Source: a bacterium
GTDB lineage: Bacteria > Patescibacteriota > Saccharimonadia > Saccharimonadales > Saccharimonadaceae
DNA length: 35,715 bases
Reading direction: 5' to 3'
Assembly (NCBI GenBank): GCA_030429975.1
Contig: JAUIGB010000010.1
Location: forward strand, 1 to 35,715
The notes beneath the pieces were generated by a model. That model was not told the DNA's origin. It searched no databases and was given only the letters and a program-made list of their open reading frames with translations. Every line of letters begins with the position of its first letter. Position 1 is the first letter of the stretch. The position numbers were made by a program, and so were the translations under genes. Positions 1 to 6,738 of this stretch are shown one piece after another.

Positions 1-5
1 TAACG

Positions 6-143
6 ATGGTGGGTGCAAAGCAGAATGGTAAGGTTGACACCTTCAGGGTCGTGTTGGGTGGCGTGTTTTTCGTTATCACGCTAGTTATCTTGGCTATCAC
101 CATCAATATGGGAATTGAGGTATTCTCGTGGCCGAGGTATTAA
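6..143 (+). CDS. Small single-span membrane protein (45 aa), possibly the end of a longer gene
   Basis: An ATG at base 6 opens a 45-codon frame ending in two adjacent stops. The product has a short polar start (MVGAKQNGK), one hydrophobic helix at about residues 15-37 and a short tail. The frame is also open through the few bases before the ATG, so this may be the C-terminus of a gene that begins outside the window. The last five codons overlap the GTG start of the next gene, which suggests translational coupling. I recognise no family. Function unknown; probably a membrane peptide of the same small cluster as the next two genes. Confidence 0.4.
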   Translation: MVGAKQNGKVDTFRVVLGGVFFVITLVILAITINMGIEVFSWPRY

Positions 144-340
144 TAACAGCCACAATTGCAACGTTGTTGCTTGGCGCACTAGCTTTTTTCACGTTGCGCG
201 AGGCGTATGAGTCATGCAGGTTCAATACCGGCATCTCCGACATTGTAATTGGCATTTGGTTCGGTATCGTTGGACTTGCCTGTATTGCCGCGGCTGCTGG
301 ATGTATTGTCGAAGCGGTACGGTGCATCATGCGCCAATGA
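128..340 (+). CDS. Small two-span membrane protein (70 aa), unknown
   Basis: GTG start preceded by GAGG at 117-120 with 7 nt spacing, which decides the start. The protein has two hydrophobic helices (about residues 3-23 and 38-64) joined by a short loop with an E, a C and a G (YESCRFNTG). It starts inside the end of the upstream 45-aa gene and is followed 44 nt later by a third small membrane gene, so the three are probably one transcript. No catalytic motif is visible and I do not recognise the family. Confidence 0.6.
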   Translation: MAEVLITATIATLLLGALAFFTLREAYESCRFNTGISDIVIGIWFGIVGLACIAAAAGCIVEAVRCIMRQ

Positions 341-384
341 GCTGAAATAAGCACTAGAAGAAGCGAACAAGGATAGGAGTACGG

Positions 385-666
385 ATGTCAAGAATTAAGC
401 TGAACCTCGCGCCAACCTTGGGCGAGGTTATCGCAGGAATATTTATGTTTCTGTGCGTGCCAGGTCTCACGCTGATCGGAATGATGTTTCTGACCACAAA
501 AGAAACATTGACGTTCGAGGCTGCGCTATTCGGTGGTATTTTCATCGTGATGGCAGTCGCGATGGCACTGGTCGCCGCGTTCGTGTCGATGGTAAAGCGC
601 GATGAGTTTCGCGAAACCGAATTCATCACGTTTGGCGAGCTGTTTCCGATGTCGTGGCGCTTATAA
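385..666 (+). CDS. Small two-span membrane protein (93 aa), unknown
   Basis: ATG start with a good Shine-Dalgarno (AGGAG, about 373-378). Hydrophobic helices lie at about residues 14-38 and 46-70, separated by TTKETLTFEA, followed by a charged tail (KRDEFRETE) and a final aromatic segment. It is the third of three consecutive tiny membrane-protein genes on the plus strand. No family recognised. The arrangement resembles accessory membrane modules in CPR genomes, but no function can be read from the sequence. Confidence 0.65.
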   Translation: MSRIKLNLAPTLGEVIAGIFMFLCVPGLTLIGMMFLTTKETLTFEAALFGGIFIVMAVAMALVAAFVSMVKRDEFRETEFITFGELFPMSWRL

Positions 667-682
667 TAGCGACACACGAATC

Positions 683-722
683 GGGGGCGAGATAGTGGAC
701 TCATTTCTCCTCTGTCTCCCCC
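683..722 (+). terminator. Weak hairpin after the small membrane genes
   Basis: GGGGG plus AGATAG can pair with CTGTCT plus CCCCC across a 16-nt loop, with a two-base bulge. There is no T-run after it, so termination here is only a suggestion. Confidence 0.25.
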
Positions 723-784
723 AACTAACCTTCTAAATATATTTAGGATGATAGTTGCGGGAGAAATGCGATATTATAGTACTA

Positions 785-1828
785 ATGTTACACAAGGCCC
801 ACCCTTTGCGAATATTTGCGTTTTCTGGGATTATTTCCGTCCTCATTGCCCTGGCCGTGATTTATTTTGGCGGTATAGGTCTACTGTGGCTGTTTATAAT
901 ACTAGCTATTTTGGAAGTGACGTTTAGCTTTGATAACGCCGTGATCAACAGTAGGATACTCTCGCGTATGTCAAAGATATGGCAAACGCTGTTTTTGACC
1001 GTTGGAATATTTATCGCCGTGTTCGTCGTCCGTTTCGCTCTGCCCATTTTAGTTGTTCAGTTCGCTACGGGGTTGTCGTTTATGGATGTGGTTCACCTAG
1101 CACTCAACGATCCCGTGAAGTATGGTGACGAATTACACCATGCCGCGCCGGTTATAGAGGCTTTTGGTGGCACATTCCTACTAATGCTCGGTATCAGTTA
1201 CTTCCTCGATCATGACAAGGTAGTGCATTGGTTGCGACCACTAGAAAAGCAACTAGCCCGGGCTGGAAAAATACGATTTATAAAGTTAATTTTCATGGCG
1301 CTAGTCCTGGCGTTTTTGTTCCTGACCGTGGACCCAGAACTACGAGATACAGTGATGTTCTCTGGTCTTTTGGGAATCGTATTGCAATTTGGCCTACATT
1401 CCATGTCGGTATTCTTCGAAAAGACTTTTGGAAATACCAATTCATCGGGTCATTTGATAGGCTGGGCGGCGTTCGCGTCGTTCATGTATCTGGAAGTGTT
1501 AGACGCCTCGTTTAGTTTTGATGGCGTGATTGGAGCCTTTGCCATTACGACTAGCGTGCTGTTAATCGTCGCGGGACTAGGCGTAGGAGCCTTCTGGGTG
1601 CGCTCTATGACGATTTACCTTATGAGGGCGGGTACATTGGCAAAATATCGCTATCTCGAGCACGGAGCGCACTGGGCAATCCTGGCGCTAGGTATCGTTA
1701 TGTTGGCGAAGTTATATCATCTTGAGTTGCCCGAAGCGGCGACGGGTTCGCTAGGTCTCGTGTTTATCTCGACCGCCGTAGTGACGAGTATTTTGGAAAA
1801 ACGTCTGGGTGAAAAAACTCATGCTTGA
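785..1828 (+). CDS. DUF475 / TerC-like integral membrane protein
   Basis: A 347-aa polytopic membrane protein with about nine hydrophobic segments. It carries the TerC/DUF475 signature of acidic residues inside helices: EVTFSFDNAVIN near the N-terminus and a second, symmetrical EVLDASFSFDGVIGAF near residue 240. This internal pseudo-repeat is typical of the family, which is linked to metal-ion handling and tellurite-type stress. The open frame extends upstream to a TTG at 755, but the ATG at 785 is preferred: a TATTAT box (772-777) sits 7 nt before it, the spacing seen at other likely leaderless genes here. Its stop codon lies inside the -35 box of the next gene. Exact substrate unknown; the nearby metal regulator and ZIP transporter make a metal role reasonable. 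Confidence 0.85.
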   Translation: MLHKAHPLRIFAFSGIISVLIALAVIYFGGIGLLWLFIILAILEVTFSFDNAVINSRILSRMSKIWQTLFLTVGIFIAVFVVRFALPILVVQFATGLSFMDVVHLALNDPVKYGDELHHAAPVIEAFGGTFLLMLGISYFLDHDKVVHWLRPLEKQLARAGKIRFIKLIFMALVLAFLFLTVDPELRDTVMFSGLLGIVLQFGLHSMSVFFEKTFGNTNSSGHLIGWAAFASFMYLEVLDASFSFDGVIGAFAITTSVLLIVAGLGVGAFWVRSMTIYLMRAGTLAKYRYLEHGAHWAILALGIVMLAKLYHLELPEAATGSLGLVFISTAVVTSILEKRLGEKTHA

Positions 1829-1853
1829 GGTGCGAGGGGCTTACAAGTATACT
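1825..1853 (+). promoter_or_regulatory. Promoter of the 53-aa gene
   Basis: TTGAGG (1825-1830), 17 nt, TATACT (1848-1853). The -35 overlaps the TGA of the DUF475 gene. Predicted start near 1860 leaves a 5' leader of about 70 nt. Confidence 0.6.
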
Positions 1854-1928
1854 GCCTGATAGATCACCAACCGGAGGGTCTACCCTGCTACGAGGTTCTC
1901 GTAGTGAATGGCGAAAGGACCGACTCCC

Positions 1929-2090
1929 ATGTCGTGGTTCACCAGTAAGCCAGCCGCCGAATTGCCGACGGATCCCGCCCGGGCAACGCCTTGGCAGTTG
2001 TTCGTCGCAGAGATTAAGCTCGGGCTCCTAGAGAGTCAGTTCCCCTGGATTTTCGGCAAGGCCTGGCCATGGTCAAAGCCGGCGGAGTAA
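1929..2090 (+). CDS. Small tryptophan-rich protein (53 aa), unknown
   Basis: A short gene with its own promoter (1825-1853) and its own hairpin at the end. ATG 1929 has AAAGGA at 1914-1919 with 9 nt spacing; an in-frame ATG at 1908 would add seven residues and has only a distant GAGG. The product is hydrophilic at first and then amphipathic, with Trp at five places and the segment WQLFVAEIKLGLLESQFPWIFGK. It has no true membrane helix. It may be a membrane-associated peptide. No family recognised. Codon use is GC-richer than in the neighbouring DUF475 and fur genes. Confidence 0.55.
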   Translation: MSWFTSKPAAELPTDPARATPWQLFVAEIKLGLLESQFPWIFGKAWPWSKPAE

Positions 2091-2100
2091 TCCGCCGGCT
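2077..2100. terminator. GC-rich hairpin with the stop codon in its loop
   Basis: A perfect 10-bp stem, AGCCGGCGGA / TCCGCCGGCT, closes a GTAA loop whose last three bases are the stop codon of the 53-aa gene. It lies between convergent genes and could end transcription from both sides, though T-runs are poor (TTTG on the minus strand). Confidence 0.55.
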
Positions 2101-2115
2101 CGTCCCATTTAGGGA

Positions 2116-2520
2116 CTATTTGCAATCCCTGCAGAGTCCTCTGATTTCGAACGTGTGGTCCGTTTCCGAGAAACCATTCTCTCTTGCGACGTCACTTACT
2201 ACTGTTTCAATGTTTTTTGAGTGAATATCTATTAGATTGCCGCATTTGGTGCATGAAAGGTGGTGGTGGTGTTTTTTGAACAGATCTGTTAATTCATATT
2301 TCTGTTTCCATCCTATGGGAACTATCTTTACTATGTTTTCGCGCACGAATAAATCTATCGTACGGTATACACTGGTGCGCTCGGATATGGGGCACTTTTT
2401 GATCAGTTCACTGATAGATAGCGGGGCCTTGCTGGATTGCATAGCTAGAAAAACCTCTCTTCGGGGCGTAGTGAGGCGTAGCTTTTTCTGTGCGAATAAT
2501 GATTCGAGCTCTCTTTCCAT
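2116..2520 (-). CDS. Fur-family metalloregulator (Zur/Fur/PerR type)
   Basis: A 134-aa protein of normal Fur length. Residues 1-80 form the winged helix (TTPRREVFLAM, SISELIKKC, SERTSVYRTIDLFV). The dimerisation part holds the HHHHLSCTKCG motif at about 84-94 and a second CxxC (CRDC) at the C-terminus, so the four-cysteine structural zinc site is present. It is divergent from a ZIP metal transporter and both start regions flank one palindrome (2535-2563), which makes it the likely repressor of that transporter and of itself. This context favours zinc or another divalent metal over peroxide sensing, but the metal cannot be read from sequence. A TATAAT box lies 6 nt before the ATG and no Shine-Dalgarno is visible, so the mRNA is probably leaderless. 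Confidence 0.88.
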   Translation of the reverse strand: MERELESLFAQKKLRLTTPRREVFLAMQSSKAPLSISELIKKCPISERTSVYRTIDLFVRENIVKIVPIGWKQKYELTDLFKKHHHHLSCTKCGNLIDIHSKNIETVVSDVARENGFSETDHTFEIRGLCRDCK

Positions 2521-2526
2521 AGTTGC

Positions 2527-2532
2527 ATTATA
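2527..2532 (-). promoter_or_regulatory. -10 box of the Fur-family gene (leaderless)
   Basis: TATAAT on the minus strand with only six bases (GCAACT) before the ATG. The palindrome just upstream covers the -35 region. Confidence 0.65.
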
Positions 2533-2534
2533 CC

Positions 2535-2563
2535 ATCTTATTGCAACAAATTTGCAATAAGAT
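2535..2563. promoter_or_regulatory. 29-bp perfect palindromic operator, probable Fur/Zur box
   Basis: Left arm ATCTTATTGCAA, spacer CAAAT, right arm TTGCAATAAGAT: 12-bp arms with no mismatch. It lies between the divergent Fur-family and ZIP genes. The right arm contains the TTGCAA that serves as the -35 of the ZIP promoter, and the site also covers the -35 region of the regulator gene, so a bound dimer would block both. Confidence 0.75.
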
Positions 2564-2581
2564 ATCGTTTGGGTTTATGCT
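2552..2581 (+). promoter_or_regulatory. Promoter of the ZIP transporter
   Basis: TTGCAA (2552-2557), 18 nt, TATGCT (2576-2581). The -35 is inside the palindromic operator, as expected for metal repression. Confidence 0.5.
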
Positions 2582-2613
2582 AACTAAAGCAAAATAAACG
2601 AAAGAGATAATAC

Positions 2614-3438
2614 ATGGAAATGATACTAATGATATTGGCGATTCTAGCTGGTAGTGCTATTTCACTGGCTGGTGGCGCGTTAATATTCACAACTAAAAAA
2701 AGACGGGACAGAGCGTTACTTATTGCTATGCCCTTTGGTGCGGGCGCGTTGCTCGCGGCGGCATTTTTTGATTTGCTGCCAGAGGCCTTTGAGCAGGCGC
2801 CCGTCGACGAGACGTTGATATGGGTTCTGGTTGGATTTTTGGCGTTTTTCCTATTCGAACGAAGCGCCAGTTGGTTTCATGCGCATCATGAACACGATCA
2901 TAGGGGCAAAGACTCTGCCCAGCGAAAGCTGATTATACTGGGTGATCTGGTTCACAATGCTATCGATGGCGTGGCAATCGGCGCCGCGTTCGTGGTGAAT
3001 CCAGCACTGGGCATCATCACTACTATCGCCGTGAGTGCCCACGAAATACCAAAAGAACTGGGTACGTTTGCCCTATTGCTGTCACGAGGATGGAAGGACA
3101 AAACTGTCTTGTTAGCGAATATAGCTACCGCTGTAGCCACAATTGTTACTGCCGTACTGGTGTTTTCCTTGGGAAGTGCCGATCAATTCCCAGCTGCGGC
3201 TATTTTGGCCGCGACGGCTGGATTCTTTATATACATCGCCGCGAGCGATATAATTCCTGAAATCCATGAACAATCACACCGACCCGGTATGATTCAGGCG
3301 GGCATGTTGGTTATAGGTGTGGTTTTGGTGGGTTCACTCATCACCGTTCTCCATTCGTCGGAGTTACACGGTCATGACCACGAACCGAGCCATAGCCACA
3401 TAGAAGAGCACCATGATGAACACGATGATGAGCACTAA
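2614..3438 (+). CDS. ZIP-family divalent metal transporter
   Basis: A 274-aa membrane protein with about eight helices. It has both metal-binding helix motifs of the ZIP family: HNAIDGVAIG in helix 4 and HEIPKELG in helix 5. A histidine-rich loop (HAHHEHDHR, about residues 89-97) lies between helices 3 and 4, and the C-terminus is very rich in His, Asp and Glu. The family imports Zn, Fe or Mn across the cytoplasmic membrane. It is transcribed away from a Fur-family regulator with a shared palindrome, so it is likely derepressed when metal is scarce. GAAAGAGA upstream gives a weak ribosome site. Its stop overlaps the stop of the convergent pth gene by three bases. Confidence 0.9.
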   Translation: MEMILMILAILAGSAISLAGGALIFTTKKRRDRALLIAMPFGAGALLAAAFFDLLPEAFEQAPVDETLIWVLVGFLAFFLFERSASWFHAHHEHDHRGKDSAQRKLIILGDLVHNAIDGVAIGAAFVVNPALGIITTIAVSAHEIPKELGTFALLLSRGWKDKTVLLANIATAVATIVTAVLVFSLGSADQFPAAAILAATAGFFIYIAASDIIPEIHEQSHRPGMIQAGMLVIGVVLVGSLITVLHSSELHGHDHEPSHSHIEEHHDEHDDEH

Positions 3439-3995
3439 ATCCTATGGCTAGTAATTGAGTGATTATCGCCAACGAAATCGTCGATTAATTCGACGATTTT
3501 TGGCAAGATATCGCTTTCCGCCTTCTCTCTTTCGGTGCTGGAAAAACTAGATAGGACAAAATCATGGTCTCCTATTTTTTCGGTTAGATCGTTACGGGTG
3601 CCTACTCGTATTCGCATGTAGTTTTCGCCCAAGCTGGCGTTGAGTGATTTGATGCCATTGTTACCCGCATCCCTACCCTTCTCGCGAGTGCGAATAGTTC
3701 CGAAAGGTAGTGACAGATCGTCATGAATGACCAGAAAGTTATCGGTTGGCACTTTGTAAAAATCTGCTATTGCCCTGGCTGAGCGACCCGTTTCGTTATA
3801 AAAAGTAGTCGGTTTTACTAGTAGTACCTTGTCCTCTCCGCCTCCAATCTCAGCGATATCGGCGAACATTTTTTGTTTCGAGACGAATTTTAATCCTTTT
3901 TGGTCCACATAATGATCAAGCGCCATAAAACCTACGTTGTGGCGAGTCCGCGTGAATTCTGTTCCTGGATTTCCTTGTGCGAGTATAACCTTCAT
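3435..3995 (-). CDS. pth: Peptidyl-tRNA hydrolase
   Basis: A 186-aa protein of normal bacterial Pth length. It releases peptides from peptidyl-tRNA that has dropped off ribosomes. GNPGTEFTRTRHNVGF holds the catalytic His (H19) and the conserved Asn. The HDDLSLPFG motif holds the catalytic Asp near 92. In the usual GGHNGLKS segment this protein reads AGNNGIKS, so the second conserved His is Asn (N112). The open frame runs to 4049, but the family starts at MKVILAQGNPG, where the ATG lies 7 nt after a TATACT box. Probably leaderless. It converges on the ZIP gene. Confidence 0.92.
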   Translation of the reverse strand: MKVILAQGNPGTEFTRTRHNVGFMALDHYVDQKGLKFVSKQKMFADIAEIGGGEDKVLLVKPTTFYNETGRSARAIADFYKVPTDNFLVIHDDLSLPFGTIRTREKGRDAGNNGIKSLNASLGENYMRIRVGTRNDLTEKIGDHDFVLSSFSSTEREKAESDILPKIVELIDDFVGDNHSITSHRI

Positions 3996-4002
3996 ATGTC
4001 CT

Positions 4003-4019
4003 AGTATACCCTGTATAAT
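4003..4019. promoter_or_regulatory. Back-to-back -10 boxes for pth and the 65-aa gene
   Basis: Minus-strand TATACT (4003-4008) is 7 nt before the pth ATG. Plus-strand TATAAT (4014-4019) is 8 nt before the ATG at 4028. The two divergent promoters are packed into about 30 bp, and each upstream region runs into the other gene. Confidence 0.55.
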
Positions 4020-4027
4020 AGGTATCA

Positions 4028-4225
4028 ATGACCAATAAAAGAAAATCAAAGCGCGCGAGTCGAAAGCAAAGCACGAATCAAAAACTATCGTCGTTATTTC
4101 GAATGTCGCGCGAACAGTTGAGGCAGAAAAAACTTACTGGTGGCGGTTTGCACAAGACACACAAAGACGTACCAAGGGCCGAAGTAAAGCGCAGAGCTTT
4201 TCGTGACCAACTAGACGTCAGCTAG
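4028..4225 (+). CDS. Small very basic protein (65 aa), unknown
   Basis: Starts 8 nt after a TATAAT box, with no Shine-Dalgarno, so probably a leaderless message. The product is extremely rich in Lys and Arg (NKRKSKRASRKQ at the start, EVKRRAFRDQ near the end) with no membrane helix. Such composition suits binding to nucleic acid or ribosomes, but I recognise no family. It is divergent from pth, with promoters almost touching. Confidence 0.6.
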   Translation: MTNKRKSKRASRKQSTNQKLSSLFRMSREQLRQKKLTGGGLHKTHKDVPRAEVKRRAFRDQLDVS

Positions 4226-4245
4226 AGCCTTGTATCAGGGGGATA

Positions 4246-4274
4246 TTGTCAGGCTCCGAAAAGCATGTTATAAA
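4246..4274 (+). promoter_or_regulatory. Promoter of the 40-aa membrane peptide
   Basis: TTGTCA (4246-4251), 17 nt, TATAAA (4269-4274), with TG one base before the -10 (extended type). Predicted start near 4281. Confidence 0.55.
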
Positions 4275-4310
4275 TACACAGTACTGATCGCACGTCGAAA
4301 GGCACCTCTG

Positions 4311-4433
4311 GTGAAACGATTTTTCAAGAGCGCGGGATTCGTGTTCTTATCGGCCGTCATGGCTCTGGTCGTGGCGACGCTCGGGATGAACATCCTGGGC
4401 ATCGGAATGCCACTGATGTGGTGGTTCCTGTGA
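4311..4433 (+). CDS. Single-span membrane peptide (40 aa), unknown
   Basis: The open frame could start at a TTG at 4230, but the GTG at 4311 has GAAAGG at 4297-4302 with 8 nt spacing and lies just downstream of a good promoter (4246-4274) whose start site would cut off the longer version. The product is VKRFFKSAG followed by one long hydrophobic helix and ends MWWFL. No family recognised. A strong hairpin follows it. Confidence 0.5.
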   Translation: MKRFFKSAGFVFLSAVMALVVATLGMNILGIGMPLMWWFL

Positions 4434-4443
4434 CCAATCAGAC

Positions 4444-4492
4444 GAGCCTAGGCATAGCCGGTTTTCCGGTTCCCTGCCTAGGTTCTATTTTT
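4444..4492. terminator. Bidirectional terminator
   Basis: An 11-bp stem (GAGCCTAGGCA / TGCCTAGGTTC, one G-T pair) with a small CCGG hairpin in the loop, followed by TATTTTTA on the plus strand. It sits between the 40-aa gene and the convergent unknown gene ending at 4502. Confidence 0.7.
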
Positions 4493-4501
4493 ATATGATA
4501 A

Positions 4502-5269
4502 TTAACGGCGTCTTTTGGTCGGGAGGGCGTTGATTTGGTCCAGATTCTCACCCTTATCTATAATCATGAAGAGTTTTTCTGGTCCCAGTCCGGCATCGTA
4601 TAGTCTCTCGGTCATGCTATTGCGATGTGCTAGTCCATAAGTCAAGTATCCAACAGGCCTACCATCGCTTGTTCGCTCAATTGTATCCGGATCATAGATA
4701 GCTAGTCGACCCAGGGTATTGTATATGCTAGCAATCGCCGAGTTTTCGCGCACGTCATTTGAATCTATCGCAATTCGCCAGAATGTATCACGAGCAGTGA
4801 GTATCTTGAGAAGAGTCTCGTCAGACGGCTCTTGCTCAAGCAAGCATAGCCTAGCCCAGTCATCCTGTACCCAAAAAAGATTATCGATCGCGAGTCCATC
4901 TCCTGAATAGTCGGTATAGTCCGCTAAGATCGTTGGACAGTTTTTCTCCGCCACGCCATCTAGCATACGCATAGCAAAGCCTACAGAACGAACCGCTATG
5001 TCATCAGTCTGTTCTTTTCGCCTGCGTTTTATTGCCTGTAGGATATTCTTCGCCTCTGAAGTGTATTCTCCTTCGCGTAAGCGTATGTCCGCCATTTGTT
5101 CCACCATGTGCGCGACGTCTAAAAAGTTATGGCGAGTGTAACCCTCGCGGAACACTAGCGTGTCGGGCTCGATACAGCCTAGGACGTCGTCGGCGTCTTG
5201 CGCGGTTCGGTGACTATGAAAGATACCATTTAATTCGATCGAGGGTTTCGCGCGCCTAATCTTGTTCAT
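4502..5269 (-). CDS. Unknown protein (255 aa), faint TraB/Tiki-like features
   Basis: The ATG overlaps the last 14 bases of der, so the two genes are one operon and translation is probably coupled. The soluble product begins with a strand and a HSHRTAQDADDVL-IEPDTLVFREG segment, followed by helical regions, and near the end has LAHRNSMTERLYDAG. A histidine followed by a helix, a pIxPD-strand-E pattern, and a late histidine before a helix loosely recall the TraB/Tiki fold, but the match is weak and made by eye. No signal peptide or membrane helix. Function unknown. Confidence 0.6.
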   Translation of the reverse strand: MNKIRRAKPSIELNGIFHSHRTAQDADDVLGCIEPDTLVFREGYTRHNFLDVAHMVEQMADIRLREGEYTSEAKNILQAIKRRRKEQTDDIAVRSVGFAMRMLDGVAEKNCPTILADYTDYSGDGLAIDNLFWVQDDWARLCLLEQEPSDETLLKILTARDTFWRIAIDSNDVRENSAIASIYNTLGRLAIYDPDTIERTSDGRPVGYLTYGLAHRNSMTERLYDAGLGPEKLFMIIDKGENLDQINALPTKRRR

Positions 5270-6614
5270 TTTTAGCCTTTTTTAAGCGGTTGGCTTTGAT
5301 TTGCTTTTCATCTCGAAAGCTAAACTTTATCGGCGTGCCAGAATAGTCGTAGGCTTTACGAATAATCTTTTCTAAATACCGTTTATACGACCAGTGAAGG
5401 TACTTTAGATTACTGCCGTATATGACGAACCAAGGTGGGTTCGTGTCAGTGTGAACCATATAACGAAGCTTGGGATGAGTGTTTTTTAGTCCGGCTGGCG
5501 GGTGTTCTTGAATGGCGCGACCTAGTAAGTCATTTAACATTCGTGTCCTGGTCTCTTGTTTGCGTCGTTTGTCGATATCCAATGCTAGGTCAAAAAGTTT
5601 GGTTACGTTTTGGCCGGTGACGGAACTCGTGAAAATCAATGGAGCCCAAGGTACAAAGTCGAATGTGCGTGAGATCCGCGGTGCTATGGAGTCGCGCGTA
5701 TAGGCGTCTTTGTCCTCTGCGATATCCCATTTGCTGACCACCATGACCATGCCCTTGCCGGCTTCGTCGATGATGCCCGCTATGCGCTGGTCTAATTGAG
5801 TGTTCAGTTCGTTGACGTCCATTAGCAATAGACATATGTCTGACTCTTCTATGGCTTGTAGAGTACGTAGCACGCTGAACTTCTCTATGCCCACCTCTTG
5901 CTTGCCTGGCTTTCGCATGCCTGCTGTGTCTAGAATTTCTATATCGCGTTTATCGTATCTTACGGCGACACGGTTTATGTCGCGAGTCGTACCGGCCAGA
6001 TTGGCCACGATTGCCTGTTGTTTGCCGGCCAATGTATTAAACAGACGTGACTTGCCTACATTTGGTCGCCCTACCAACGCTATTCGCAGTACGTCGTCCA
6101 GTTTGTTGTCGGTAACGGCGGGAATCTCGCTTGTAACGCGGTCTAATATCTCGTGAATGCCGCGTGCGTGTTCGGCGCTAGATCGAATCATAGTAGAGAT
6201 ACCTAGTCGACGGAATTCGTCGTTTGGCAGGGCTTCGCGGAGGTCGGTCTTGTTCACTACCAGCATGACTGGTTTTTTACTGCGCAGTGCCTTTTTGGCG
6301 ATTTGGCGGTCGCTGTCGCTGGGATATTGGGTGCTGTCTACGACCATGAGTATGACGTCGGACGCGTCTACTGCCTCTGTGATCTGCTCTTGAATGGTTG
6401 CTTCGAATTCGTCCTCGGCAGATTTTAAGCCAGCCGTGTCGACTAGCCAGAAGTTATTTCCGTTATGCTCTACTCTTCCTATAACGCTGTCGCGTGTTGT
6501 TCCAGCCTCGCGAGCGACGATAGCCTGATTCGCTCTGACTAATCGGTTAAAAAGCGAACTCTTGCCTACGTTCGCCTGTCCAATAATCGCAACTGTTGGT
6601 AATTTGTTGGCCAT
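5256..6614 (-). CDS. der: Ribosome assembly GTPase Der (EngA)
   Basis: A 452-aa protein with two GTPase domains in tandem and a C-terminal KH-like domain, the layout found only in Der. Domain 1 has GQANVGKS, DTAG and NKTD. Domain 2 has GRPNVGKS, DTAG and SKWD. The C-terminal part ends in a basic tail rich in Lys. Der is needed for maturation of the 50S ribosomal subunit. The ATG at 6614 lies 14 nt after a TATAAT box, and the promoter at 6629-6657 is near consensus. The downstream unknown gene overlaps it. Confidence 0.96.
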   Translation of the reverse strand: MANKLPTVAIIGQANVGKSSLFNRLVRANQAIVAREAGTTRDSVIGRVEHNGNNFWLVDTAGLKSAEDEFEATIQEQITEAVDASDVILMVVDSTQYPSDSDRQIAKKALRSKKPVMLVVNKTDLREALPNDEFRRLGISTMIRSSAEHARGIHEILDRVTSEIPAVTDNKLDDVLRIALVGRPNVGKSRLFNTLAGKQQAIVANLAGTTRDINRVAVRYDKRDIEILDTAGMRKPGKQEVGIEKFSVLRTLQAIEESDICLLLMDVNELNTQLDQRIAGIIDEAGKGMVMVVSKWDIAEDKDAYTRDSIAPRISRTFDFVPWAPLIFTSSVTGQNVTKLFDLALDIDKRRKQETRTRMLNDLLGRAIQEHPPAGLKNTHPKLRYMVHTDTNPPWFVIYGSNLKYLHWSYKRYLEKIIRKAYDYSGTPIKFSFRDEKQIKANRLKKAKNEQD

Positions 6615-6628
6615 AATTAATCAGTACC

Positions 6629-6657
6629 ATTATAACAGAGGTAGCATATCTTGACAA
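6629..6657 (-). promoter_or_regulatory. Promoter of der
   Basis: Minus strand TTGTCA (6652-6657), 17 nt, TATAAT (6629-6634). The leader before the ATG is only about 7 nt. Confidence 0.7.
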
Positions 6658-6697
6658 TAGCAAATTATAGTTTTGTAATTTGCACATGAAAGGTTGC

Positions 6698-6718
6698 GCC
6701 CCAGGCAATGCCTGGGGC
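6698..6718 (-). terminator. Hairpin after the first DUF4185 gene
   Basis: Perfect 10-bp arms GCCCCAGGCA / TGCCTGGGGC around a single base. It lies 20 nt past the stop of the lipoprotein gene. No clear T-run, so it may terminate weakly or protect the 3' end. Confidence 0.5.
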
Positions 6719-6738
6719 TAGTTGGTGAAGCTGACTGG

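Noticed and set aside
1228-1515. 95-aa plus-strand frame inside the DUF475 gene
   Set aside because: Out-of-frame shadow of a well-supported membrane protein.
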